Shown here: one piece after another, positions 48,103 to 58,440 of the stretch
Position numbering within the stretch: position 1 is the first letter of the stretch
How the letters are laid out: each line of letters opens with the position of its first letter
Notes under the pieces: generated by a model
What the model was told of the DNA's origin: nothing
Seen by the model: only the letters and a program-made list of their open reading frames with translations
The model's database searches: none
Made by a program: the position numbers and the translations under genes
NCBI GenBank assembly: GCA_047495785.1
Contig: JBLDXI010000003.1
Span: 2,666,001 to 2,730,000, forward strand
Origin: Lepidodermella squamata
Lineage: Eukaryota > Gastrotricha
DNA length: 64,000 nucleotides
Reading direction: 5' to 3'

Positions 48103-49051
48103 TTTGTCAATTACAAAACAGTTTGAGACGAGAAACTGAACAGTGAAAATGTTTAGTTTTATTTTTTTTGTTATGTATATAAATGATTGTACGCGGAAAC
48201 AATAAGGTGATTAACCTTAGGACGTATCTATATTCGATTTAGTACGGCTGATATTGTTGTTTTAACCTGTAGATACAAGTAAACAACTTCAGTTGTTTTC
48301 AGTAAACAATCTTTATGTATTATACCTAGTTATTTACGTTCCGTATAAAGCGCCGAACGAGGTTTGACCTTAAAACTGTTTGTCCACACTGATCTTCCGC
48401 ATAGGGTGCATTATGAGTCTGGGTCAAGTGCAAAATCAAGTTTCGCAGATTCAAAAGTTGTCATTCTAGTTTCCCGGAAAAAGTTTAGAGTAAGTGACGG
48501 TAAGTTCGAAGATACCTATGGATCTTTGGTTTTAGTCACCCTGGTGACACCTGAAAATGACTAAGAACCCTAGGCACTGGCCCTTGCAAATCTGGCCCGC
48601 GCGGTGGTTAGTTATCTGAGGTGTGGAACCTTTCATCGGGCCCCAACGCAACTGCCTTGCTTGCCTAATGGATGATCCGGACCTGATTGTTACACCGGAT
48701 CTCTTTGCTGATTTCAATAGCATTAGGAATGAGACCGCATAAGGATTTTGCAGGGAATTTGAATATGTGTAATGCGAGTGATTCAAAGTCATCTAAAAAC
48801 CTGGCTCGTTGGTTTCGCCATATGGGCGGCAGCTGACATTCTAAGCAACTGATGGCTTCCAAACGTCAAGGAGTGAAAAGTCAATAAAATCTAGCTTCCG
48901 AATTGACTGTTTTGCGTGTTAGCTAGAACTAGCAACTTCAAATTATTTTTTATCCAAAATTATCAAAACTGCTTTGATTGGCTAATAATATAGGTCACGA
49001 GAGTCAATATCCTTTGTCTCATTCCTTTGTTGATTTTTTGTCTATTACTTC
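48103..49051. other. Intergenic divergent flank with a GC-rich island
   Basis: Between the start of G9 (-) and the start of the oxygenase-like gene (+). Bases of about 48540-48850 are more GC-rich than the rest and carry open frames without a known domain (for example KRSGVTIRSGSSIRQARQ on the minus strand). This could be a fragment of a mobile element or an old pseudogene. I cannot assign it. Confidence 0.3.
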
Positions 49052-51268
49052 ATGTTTGAATTTATTAGATTTTCCGAAGAAATGAAGAGAAGTTTAGAGG
49101 CATCTAATCTCGATAATGTGGTTGATTTAGCTAGCGATGATGATGACGAAATCACGAACTTCAAGAACAGCGCCGATAGTAATGCCGCTGGCGGTATTGT
49201 CACCAAGGTTCGGACACGATGGCTAAAAAATGGCAAGAACGAATGCGCCCTTTTGACCCTGAACCTGCGGGAACTACGCGACGAAGCTAAGCGATTAGGT
49301 TGGGAGGCGAATCTCAACAAATCTGATACCAAGGGTAATTTTTAATAACTCCTTGTGATGATTATTGATTTATTTTTATTTTTAGAGAAATATGCATCTT
49401 TTTTGCATGGGAAATACTCGGCCGTTGATTCCAGCGATGATGCGAATCAAGAGAATTTCTATCAAATCCTTGGCTCGCCAAATAGGCCGAGAATTTTCTG
49501 CAACGAAAATTTCTCGGACATGACGCCGTCGCGAGGTATTCCTAATGCAATTTTTTCACACATCTTTTCACAAATAATTTAATTTTTTAGAGCAATTTCA
49601 CACACCCGGCCGCACGCCGTCACACGAGCCGTCAGCGAAAAAACCTAAAACTTACCCAGCAATTTTAGCTTCAATTGCCGCCTCGACCCTAGCCTCAGTT
49701 ATTACCTCGAAAAGCGGCCCAGCTGCCGGGGTTCGAAGCAACCCTGGTACACCTAGAACGGCCAGGCCTTTACCCCCACCCAAAGAAGTTCAGTGCAAGG
49801 AAGAAAAAGAGGCTCTGGACAAACTTGAGGCATTTTTCGGCGCAAAATCAACTGCTGACTTGAGCTGGCCCGAAAATGACTGGTCAACGTCTATCAACAT
49901 CGATTTTCTACCAATTATCAAAATTGGCGATTCAATTATTCGATTTCCATGTGACGAGAAAATGTTCCAAGGTGCCGAATCCAATTTACAGAAGGATGAA
50001 TTTTCGGCGGAAAATTTCGAAATCGCCAGCCATTCTTGGCTGAAAATGTTCGATAACTGCATGACCAGTTCGATAATCGAAAATATCCGGCAAAAGTTGG
50101 TGCCTGATTGCAAATCAATTTCGGCTAAATTCAGCAAGATCCAAATTTCCAAAGCCGGTTATGGCGCGAAATCGTTAAAACAAAATCCGGATTTGTTGGA
50201 AAACCAGTTTGGTCACCTTGTCGTATTTTTGCCCAGCTTTTATTCAGATGGCGAGCTCTGTGTTCGACATGGCGAGTGTGAACGTTCGTATTCATTTTCC
50301 TACCTAGCTGAAGGTCGGAAGCACGAATTCCTAAGGCGAGTCTTTCTTTAAAACAATTCACTTAATTTGACTTTTTAATTTTGCCATGTGAAAAACTTAT
50401 TTTTTTTTCAATTTTTCGACAATTTTCGAATCATAATTAATTTAATTTAATTTTTTATAATAAGGTAATTTTTGCTATAATCCAGCTTTTGATTTGAATA
50501 TTTAAATTAATCCATGTTTTTTACCTTAATAGGTGTTACGCTGTTGCATTATTTGCTGACTGTCCCAACGATTTCAAGCCAGTTACATCCGGAGTTCGAG
50601 TCGCGTTAATTTACAAGCTCTTTCACGATGGTAGCACGATGCCTTCATTACCTGTCCCGATTAGAAAAGCCGAAGACGAGCTCATCGCTCTCGTCAGCAA
50701 ATTTTTCTCCGTCCCCAGCGTGATCACAAAGAGCAAAAATATCGGCCTTGTTTTGCGCAATGATTACAACATTGCTACGCTGAATCCGGAAATTCTCAGC
50801 GATTATGATAAATCGATTTACCAGGCTCTTGTTCGCGATGGAACTTACGAGATTGAACTTTGCCACATTTTGGTTGACGCGAACGGATCAAGCCAGGCTG
50901 AGTTTTACTCAGCGAAACCCGCCAAGGCTTACTTTGAGAAATGTCTCAAAATCGGGTCGGAAATTCGCTTTAAAATTCACCGTTTGAATTGGCTGGAACC
51001 AAAAATTACGAAAGATTCAGACAACGAATCCGGAGACGATTTTACCGAAGAATGTGAAGGCGATTTGCTGTGTGATTTTACCTGGAACCCAGAATCCGAT
51101 GAAAATTCAGCCGCTACCAAAGGAAGCGTTCATTTCGTCACCAACTGGCGCAAAATCAACGTTGGGAAAATTACGAATGCTGAAATCAATCGATTCGGAA
51201 ATGTTGGCACGGAATTCGAACTTCAATTTCACGCTGCTGCATTTTTATTGAAGCTCAAAAAATGTTGA
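49052..51268 (+). CDS. 2-oxoglutarate/Fe(II) oxygenase-like protein with SAP-like N-terminus, probable pseudo-enzyme
   Basis: Four exons, 49052-49334, 49386-49535, 49591-50335 and 50533-51268, give 637 residues. The third intron has a GC donor (CTAAG|GCGAGT). An acidic N-terminus (LASDDDDEI) precedes a SAP-like helix pair (LNLRELRDEAKRLGWE) and a basic, Pro-rich linker, which suggests a nuclear protein. The core has FGHLVVFLPSFYSDGELCVR and, after splicing, FADCPNDFKPVTSGVRVALI. This matches a 2OG-oxygenase subfamily with FGxLVVxLPxxxxGGELxV and DCEHEVxPVTSGxRVxLxY. The distal His of the HEV motif is replaced (PNDF), although the Arg expected to bind 2-oxoglutarate (GVRVAL) is kept. The C-terminal third is unassigned. 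It heads a run of three plus-strand genes. Confidence 0.62.
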
Positions 51269-51312
51269 CAATTTTCGAAAAAGCGTGTTTTTGTTGCTTG
51301 TTTTTTTGTAAT

Positions 51313-51318
51313 AATAAA
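51313..51318 (+). terminator. Polyadenylation signal AATAAA after the oxygenase-like gene
   Basis: AATAAA begins 45 bp after the stop at 51268 and 52 bp before the next ATG at 51365. Between them a T-rich tract ends ttttttag just before the ATG, like a splice or trans-splice acceptor. Confidence 0.5.
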
Positions 51319-51364
51319 AATAAAAATTCCTCCTTAATTTGTTCTGCAATTTATTTTTTTAGCG

Positions 51365-53101
51365 ATGCCTTTGGGGAAAATGGGAGGAACGCTGATTTTA
51401 TTTTTAGCCTTATCCACAATTTTTATGGTTCGGTGTGAGTTCTTGCATCGTTTCGGTAAAATCGCCCTACCATCGGTACCGACAGGTCGGAAAAAAGTGT
51501 TAGCAGTAAGTGCTGTTTCCGTACCTAGCCGAGTGCATGAAATCAACGTAAGTTCCATCGCGTTCATCTACGAAACCACGCTCGACGAAAAGTTCAACAT
51601 AACCGTCCACATCGAGGGGCGATCTTTGATTTCAACAAGCACTTGGGACAACATTAAGGAAGCATTCACATTCAAAATCTCTTACGAAATTACCGAATCG
51701 ACTGTTACAGTGCGTTACGATAGGTCGCTGTTACATTCATTGGCAATCAGCCAGAATTGCTTTGAATCCTCACTTTACAAATGGAAGACAATGGATTCAG
51801 CGAAAAACACGAGGCATGCCTTGATTTTAGACCTGCCATCTAGGCGTAACCCGGAATTTTTCAGACCATTCCTTTACTTGTACGAGTCAAACGACAAAGT
51901 CGCTAGGCTTCATCGGCCTAATGTCCCTAAATCATTGTGTTCATGTCCTGTTATCGATTCCGCGTCCATTGTCACTCAAATCGATAGTCTCGTTATAGAA
52001 TTCGACAATTGGTACTCTAACGTTTCTGTTTACGTTGATTACTGGCGAGCTTACGAGTTAGTTAACGCCTTAGGATCGGCTGATTTGAACTATTCTAAAA
52101 TAGAGGACCATTACTATCAATCTTCTGGCGGATGTTCGATGAACTGCCAGCCATATGTCATGACTTACAAATCACCATTGGATACTACTAATGCAGTGAC
52201 AACTTACATGTCTTACGAATGCCGAGAGCCGGGGAAGCTTCATTCTTGGTGGTTATGCGCTAATCAAGGTTTCCAACTCGAAGAGAAGAATCGGTACTCA
52301 AGGAGTCGGATTGGAGTTGCAACGTCTTGGCGGCATTACTATTTAGTAAGCTGCTTAGACTATTGGCCCAATGCCAAAGAAGGCGATGAATTTCGATGGT
52401 TGTGGTTTGATGAAAGATTCGGAGCTTACAGGCCATTCCCTGTGGTTTCGTTCAACGAAGTTATCGGCGACTTTGACCTCAAAAATGGGACGCTGGAACT
52501 GCCAGTTGCTACGACGGAATTCGACCAAGTTCCGCCAGAGGCCTATACGACCTATAGATGCGAGTTGTTCCCGGATGGAAATCTCACAAAAATTATCGTG
52601 CAGGACCTTCGCTACGAAGATTTCAGTGATTATGTCCATTCATGCGAATGGTCGGATCCTGAAAACCGTGAAACTATCTATATCACATGTGTTGCCGATA
52701 TTAAGATTCTTAATAGCACCGTCTCTCTGAGGAGATACGTCAAACTCCTTGAGTACATCGATCTTGGTGCGAGAGATTGGGTAGCTCTGATACCTGAATT
52801 GAAAGTGCAACCAGAAGGAGCGAGTGAAGGCCAAATTTGGCTCCTGTTCAGTGTCACGACACAGTCAGTTGACGAGTCGATAACATCTTACCCACCATCC
52901 AGGGCTGTATACCGAGTCGGGTTGTATGTAATTGATGACGATGGCGAAATCCTATTGCTGATCAACGATTTCACAATAACAAGTAGTAAAAAGCAACCTG
53001 TATTAGCTGCTGAATTGTCTAACAACTCATCTTTGAATTACTTCAATTTATGTTTGATTACTACAACTTTGTTTGCGCCACTAATAAAGCTTTATTATTG
53101 A
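51365..53101 (+). CDS. Secreted or surface protein of unknown family, 578 residues
   Basis: Single exon. The N-terminus (MPLGKMGGTLILFLALSTIF) is a signal peptide. The rest is a luminal/extracellular protein with many Tyr and Trp, N-x-S/T sites and about a dozen Cys, among them CSMNC and YECRE. A hydrophobic C-terminus (LCLITTTLFAPLIKLYY) could be a GPI signal or a membrane anchor. The pattern of alternating strands and repeated aromatic residues suggests a beta-rich fold, but I recognise no family. Its ATG follows an acceptor-like ttttttagcg, and its stop is 127 bp from the next gene, so it may be co-transcribed with its neighbours. Functional assignment is not possible from sequence alone. 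Confidence 0.6.
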   Translation: MPLGKMGGTLILFLALSTIFMVRCEFLHRFGKIALPSVPTGRKKVLAVSAVSVPSRVHEINVSSIAFIYETTLDEKFNITVHIEGRSLISTSTWDNIKEAFTFKISYEITESTVTVRYDRSLLHSLAISQNCFESSLYKWKTMDSAKNTRHALILDLPSRRNPEFFRPFLYLYESNDKVARLHRPNVPKSLCSCPVIDSASIVTQIDSLVIEFDNWYSNVSVYVDYWRAYELVNALGSADLNYSKIEDHYYQSSGGCSMNCQPYVMTYKSPLDTTNAVTTYMSYECREPGKLHSWWLCANQGFQLEEKNRYSRSRIGVATSWRHYYLVSCLDYWPNAKEGDEFRWLWFDERFGAYRPFPVVSFNEVIGDFDLKNGTLELPVATTEFDQVPPEAYTTYRCELFPDGNLTKIIVQDLRYEDFSDYVHSCEWSDPENRETIYITCVADIKILNSTVSLRRYVKLLEYIDLGARDWVALIPELKVQPEGASEGQIWLLFSVTTQSVDESITSYPPSRAVYRVGLYVIDDDGEILLLINDFTITSSKKQPVLAAELSNNSSLNYFNLCLITTTLFAPLIKLYY

Positions 53102-53221
53102 CTCCTATTCGGCTTATGCCTAGCGCTCACCAGGCTGACCATAGGCAGGTGAACAAATAAGAATAAGATGCATTAGAGTGATGAGCTTTGCACATGACTG
53201 AAATTTATTCCATTGTTTTGT

Positions 53222-53227
53222 AATAAA
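53222..53227 (+). terminator. AATAAA directly before the next start codon
   Basis: AATAAAG is followed at once by ATG 53229. If this is the real poly(A) signal of the 51365-53101 gene, its cleavage site would fall inside the next gene's coding sequence, so the two genes may overlap or be processed together. Another AATAAA lies inside the CDS end at about 53083. Confidence 0.35.
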
Positions 53228-53228
53228 G

Positions 53229-54584
53229 ATGTTTTTTAGATGGCCTCCCTTCAGGATGGTCATCTGGCTAGCTCTAAGCCTCGTGATAGCATCTGTGATC
53301 ATTGCTCTGAAGAGGCATTTAGTTAGAAATGTCAGATCTGTCCATGATTACACCAGTTTTGAAGAGACCTGCGAAAATGAACGATCGACCTATGCATGCA
53401 ATAACCTTTTATTGTCAAAAATCGGCTCAAACCTCCCGCCATTACGTCAGTTCAACAAGGAGAATTTAATAGATCTGAGGAAGGTGTTACTAGTCGTCTA
53501 CTTCAAAGAAGCTCACTACTCATCAGCCGGCAAAATATACGCGCTTTACAGCAAAGTCTTCTCGGATGTTGTGTTCTGCGGACCTAGCGGTTACTTATTC
53601 TGGCCTAGGACGAATGAGGCTCTCAAATCGATCCCTATGTACAGCGTACCTCAATACACTCGTTTTGTTACATACTCTCCGCCTGCGACTTACAAGTGTC
53701 TTGACGCTAGTCTATCAGCTTTTCCTAAGCATGAATACTTTAAAGGAGTTCTGGTGATGGCGGATGATGTCTTGTTAAATTACTGGAATTGGAAGAGTGA
53801 CTTCAACCTCAAGAAACCATGGATTGTTAACGTATCGCCCTACCGTTCAGCTTTCAATGTCGAAAACGCAAGTCTCAATCTTCAAATGATTGATTCAGAT
53901 TTTATTTTGTTTTTATTAGGGTACGTTTTGTATTCAGCCCTATATGTATCCATTCGATGAAAAAACAAAGTGCGCCGAAAATTTTTGGCTAGGTGGATGG
54001 AGTGAATATGAGAAGAATAAGGCTTATTTCAGCTCGTTTTATTCCGACCTGGAACGTCTCGTTTCTTGGAAAAGAGCTTTCAAAAACCTCACTTTAGTCT
54101 CAGGTGGGGAAGGAAGGTTATTTCGAGGACCCAGTGAGATTTACTACATTCCAAGCAAATACTTGGATGGTATCCGGCGATTATTCCGACTGATGGAAAA
54201 GTAAGTGATGTCAGCTTTCGAAATGAACTACAAAAATATAAATTTTTCAGGCATGGTATGATTTCTGAAGTTGCAGTATCCACAGCTATCCATATCGTTG
54301 TTAAATTCGGAGAAATTCAGTACTTTCATGATAATGACGAAAGTTCTCGTGACTCAAAGCTTCCATTCATTGAGGCTTATCAGAAACGCTACCACCACTT
54401 TCATCCGCTTGAGATGGCTAATGTGTTCCCCGATCTGGAGAGACAAATAGACGCAGCCCTTTTCAGTAAATCTCGAAAAGCAACTGTCGCTGACAACACC
54501 GTTACTTGCGTGTATTGCTACCTGCTTCAACTTTCTCAAAGTTATCATGGCGCTTTTAGCGCTAGCCACAACATTAAACATTAG
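53229..54584 (+). CDS. Type II membrane protein, Golgi glycosyltransferase-like shape, copy 1
   Basis: Three exons, 53229-53867, 53920-54200 and 54251-54584, give 417 residues. Intron 1 is GC-AG (GAAAAC|GCAAGT). A short cytoplasmic N-terminus precedes one signal anchor (residues about 13-30), then a luminal domain. Shared with the copy at 61585 are LRKVLLVVYF (beta strand), SDVVFCGPS, a D-D pair in GVLVMADDVLLNYW, LFRGPSEIYYI and HPLEMANVF near the end, plus the final TCVYCYLLQL. The type II topology, size and ADD motif resemble GT-A glycosyltransferases with a DxD-like site, but I cannot name a family, so this is inference. It converges with G10, stops 38 bp apart. Confidence 0.6.
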
Positions 54585-54605
54585 TTTTTGGTGAAAGTTT
54601 CAAGA

Positions 54606-54611
54606 AATAAA
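54606..54611 (+). terminator. Polyadenylation signal AATAAA of the type II gene, inside the convergent gap
   Basis: AATAAA lies between the stops of the type II gene (54584) and G10 (54623), so the two 3' UTRs almost certainly overlap. Confidence 0.5.
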
Positions 54612-54622
54612 GGCGCGATGTA

Positions 54623-57238
54623 TTAATGCATCTTTTCCGAGAGTTGAAACGATTCAGTTGAAGCTGTTCCAACTGACGAAGCTTTTCCTGAAAGCAGACC
54701 GATCTGCTCGTCGTCTTCATCTGTCAAATCCCACTCTGCCCAATAAGCTCGGATAGGCCGTTCATTTGGCCCGGGTATATCGCCACGAATGACAAATTCG
54801 ATTTCATCGCTTTTCTTGCGCATGGCGTTGCGAACTGCACCGGAAACCTGAACCTTCATCGCTGCAAAAAGGGACTGTTAGATTACATAATGATTTTCAG
54901 ATTTCAGATCTTACGCATGCTGGTTGCATTTATCAGTGACGCAATTAGCAGAAGGTCTCCGGTCAGAGCGATTCGGGGAAATTGAAGGTTTACCAGCCGA
55001 GAATGGCACTGCCCAACATGGATGCCGAATCTCAGCATAGCATCCACATCGTTCGTGCTTTCTTCATTGATTCTTTTAAAGAAGTCTCGAAACTCAAGAG
55101 CAGTGTAAACCTTCGAAATAGTTGTAAATAATGATTCAGTCTAAGATATACTAACAAACCATATCAAGCACAGGGCTTCGCAAAAGATGGTGCTCTCCAA
55201 GGCCCGCGCCAATCATCATCGAGCTTCCTGTAACGTCGATTTTGAAGCAGCTGTGTTTCCTCAGAGCTTCCTCCAGGTGCTCATAAGTCTTTTGTAAAAT
55301 CACGCTCAATTCATCCGCTTGCAGGTCTGCTACCAGATTTCCAATGTTCCAAATGTCAATGGCTATGACACATACCTCTGAAGTTTGAGAAATATATTGG
55401 AAAATCAATCCATTTATCAATTCGAACTATTAACCTGGGCAGTGGATGACTGGTAACCGATCTTCCACTCCAGACATCAGCTTCGGTATGTCGTTGGCCA
55501 TTTCTCTCGTGTCGGGGATGTAATCGTAAATCAGGCTAAATGCTTCTTCAAGCAATTCGAGATTATCCTGCAGAGCGTTGATCGTAGTTCCGAGTCGAAT
55601 CGTGCATATTATGTGCAGAGGGAAAGCAATGAAAGTGATCGCTATCGAAATCGCAAGCATAACAACAGCTGATTGAAAGACATTTTAATAGAGGATTCAG
55701 ATTGAAATTTCCGAAAATTACAGAAGATTTCTAGCTGCGACCATGCACCAGAAAACTTGGTGACTTCAGCTCTGATTTGTTTCCGCATTTGATTCGTGAT
55801 CCAAACCAAGCTAGCATCCAGTGGTATGGCGACATCATCAACCATTTCGCGCGATAGTGAAGCGAAATTCTGAACCTCAACCTTGAAAAATGGGAGAACT
55901 TCGAAATATAATCATTCATATGGGCATTACATAGTTTTTCTGGATCTTGATAGCATTTCCATGGTTGTCCTGATTTTCGGTGACATTGTTTACTTGAATT
56001 GCGGCGTAAGGCGATGAGAAAACGCTTATCTTCAACCATTCTTCGTACTTGATGAAATAGTTGTGCAGATTTTTATACACCGGGTCACTGTAATTAGCGA
56101 CGGTCCTGTCTGAAAAAAGTTCAAGATAAAATAACTCAGATTGAGAAGCCAGCTCGTACTTTCTTCGGCCAATTTTCCGACGATGAAGCTCCAAGTCTTG
56201 AGATTCAATCTCTGTAAGAAAAAAACTCAAGTGATAATATAACTGTTAGCATTTTGGAGCAAACTGAGTTCATGATGCGTGTCATTGAGAATAGATCACC
56301 CCAACCAGGAAAACTATCCGTTTGAATCATGATACGACCAGGCAATGACTGCATGTTATTTATGATGCCATCGTAGAAAGCAATCACTGCGCTTTCTGTG
56401 ATAGAAAATATTTTAGGGCTCTTAAAACTCGCGTGATGTTTTCAATACCTGTAGTCCCATTCGGAGCTTTCCGCGTGTCTCGCTGAGCTCTCAATGCGGC
56501 TCTTAGGTTGGATGGCGAAGAAACATTAGGCCTATTACCTTCACTCAATCCAATCAAGTTAATAGGCCTTGGCCAGACATCGCTGTAAATCAGTTTCTAC
56601 TTCAAAATAATGAATTATTCGGTCGTTAAAACATGTTTGCATACTCACCGTATCTACAGCTTTAATCGCGTCTCTAGATTTTTCTTGAAAGACCTATAGA
56701 GTATTTGATTTTTTGTATGATATTTTGCTACGGAAAGCTAAACATTATACTTCGTATGATCCAGTATTGTAGCGATAGAATATATCTAATTCTCCAGAGA
56801 GCAGAGATAGAACATCAGCCCTGTATTGAGTTTAAAATCAACGCCTTGCACCAGGAAAACGTTAGTCAACTCACAGCTCTATGATGACATGGAAAGCGAA
56901 CTGCGGGGAAAATTTGAATAAAAACCCGGGGGAGAAGAATCAAGCCGACTTACATTAACTTGGGATGTTAGATTCGACCGGATGGTTGTGAAGTCTGCCT
57001 CGGTGTAAACTTGTACTGTAATGCCGGCCAAGCATAATATCGCCAGAAACGAAATCTGAAGGATAGAGAATTCAAACAAATTGTGAAAAATTGCCTGCTC
57101 TGTTACGGAGAAAAAGAACACTGCTCGGCCCGAAGTCGATGTCAAATCTAAAAATGTAGTTGCGATTGGTTGGTGATGGTCGCTTGGTGTGATCTTCGAT
57201 TTCGAAAGAAAATGCATTACTTGGGACAGTGGTTTCAA
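54623..57238 (-). CDS. NIT-domain receptor cyclase-like protein, copy G10 (predicted pseudo-cyclase)
   Basis: Start 57238 (MKPLSQVMHFLSKSK). A first exon ends TSTSGR then FFFS. A 48-nt in-frame, stop-free intron separates it from TM1 (VQVYTEADFTTIRS). The NIT-like region includes DRTVANYSDPVYKNLHNYF. TM2 lies at about 55650-55590, then LIYDYIPDTREMA. The cyclase homology domain spans 55380-54623. First Asp in IAIDIWNIGNL. KIDVTGSSMMIGAG has Asp for the guanine Glu and Ser for the second metal Asp. TGDLLLIASLIN keeps the GD pair but has Leu for Asn and Leu for Arg. The tail has DEQIGLL and ends SFQLSEKMH. It is separated from the main array by three plus-strand genes, which suggests a dispersed duplicate. 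Confidence 0.82.
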
Positions 57239-58440
57239 GTTTTGTCTGAAATGACCTTTATTCAGAACAATTCTGTTTACTGCGTTTGCAATAAGACAGT
57301 CTCACGTCGATTTGATCGTTCTGAATTAAATCTAATTAGAATATTTGTATTCACCAAGTTCGACCTAAGATTTGTTTCATAAATATACTGTTTTGTTGAC
57401 AGCGATCAGGAGTGCTAAAAATAGCCGACCTAATCTTAGAGAAAACAAATTGTTTTGAAGCGTCATAGTGCAACGTCGCATTCGGGCAGAATTTATCCTC
57501 TTACGTTGTCGTATCGATTTATTTTATTTGCTGGAAAAGTAATTGAGGCACAATGTGTATAGTCAGAGCTAGAATGTACTTCTTGTTGACTATTATTATT
57601 TTCCAGGACTCTTATTCAGAAATGGACAGAGAATTCAGCGCCATAGAGCGGTTCGTTCAATTTTTCACAGCCTCACATCTCACGTCTGAGTTAAAAACAT
57701 GAAAAAGAGTTAAAAAATGACTCCGGAGTCAAATTTTGGACCCCATCAGCATTCAGCATTTCAATATAGAAATAAATAAATCGCATTCAAGGTCGATTTC
57801 TTTGAGTTCGTGAATGACCGAATAGTCTTTCGTTGACTTTCGAAGTGACTTTAGTCTTTAGTTGGGGCATTGACGACGCATGACTTTACAGCAAGATGAG
57901 TCCCAATGACGTAAACAGCTGCGTATGCTGCGACGCTTAGATCGCCAATATTAGCTAGAACTCTAAAGAACACGATCTACTTTATCTCTCCGACAACACA
58001 GCAAGGCAATCACTGCTTGACATAGTCAGACATCAGACAACATTTCATTCACAATTGCTTGATGGTTGATGGTTAGTTGGTTTGTACCGCAAACGCATGG
58101 TCAAATAAAGATATCTCTCATGGATTTTCTATGCGGTATCATCAGCGTCTTTTTCATAATACATAACAGAAGATTCATTAATTGATATCGATTAGACGTC
58201 CCAGATAACAGTCTTGATGGGAGGATGATACAATCCAATGCAGTATCATAAGCATATCAAATCGTCTCTGCAGGCTGCTGGTGAAATTCGAGAATTTTCC
58301 AAATACGTTCCGTGGAGCAGCTGAAGTGAGTCAACAGTAATAGGCAATATACCTATGCGGTATGCGGCCAATTAAATGACTAGACAAATGTCCACGTAGT
58401 ATTGCAGCATCTAGATGTGATCTTGTGATTTGGAAAGAGC
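57239..58440. other. Long intergenic region, divergent, no gene seen
   Basis: 1.2 kb between the starts of G10 (-) and the class C GPCR (+). It probably contains both promoters. I see no coding exon longer than chance and no clear repeat. A T-rich stretch and several ATTGAT-like motifs are unremarkable. Confidence 0.45.
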
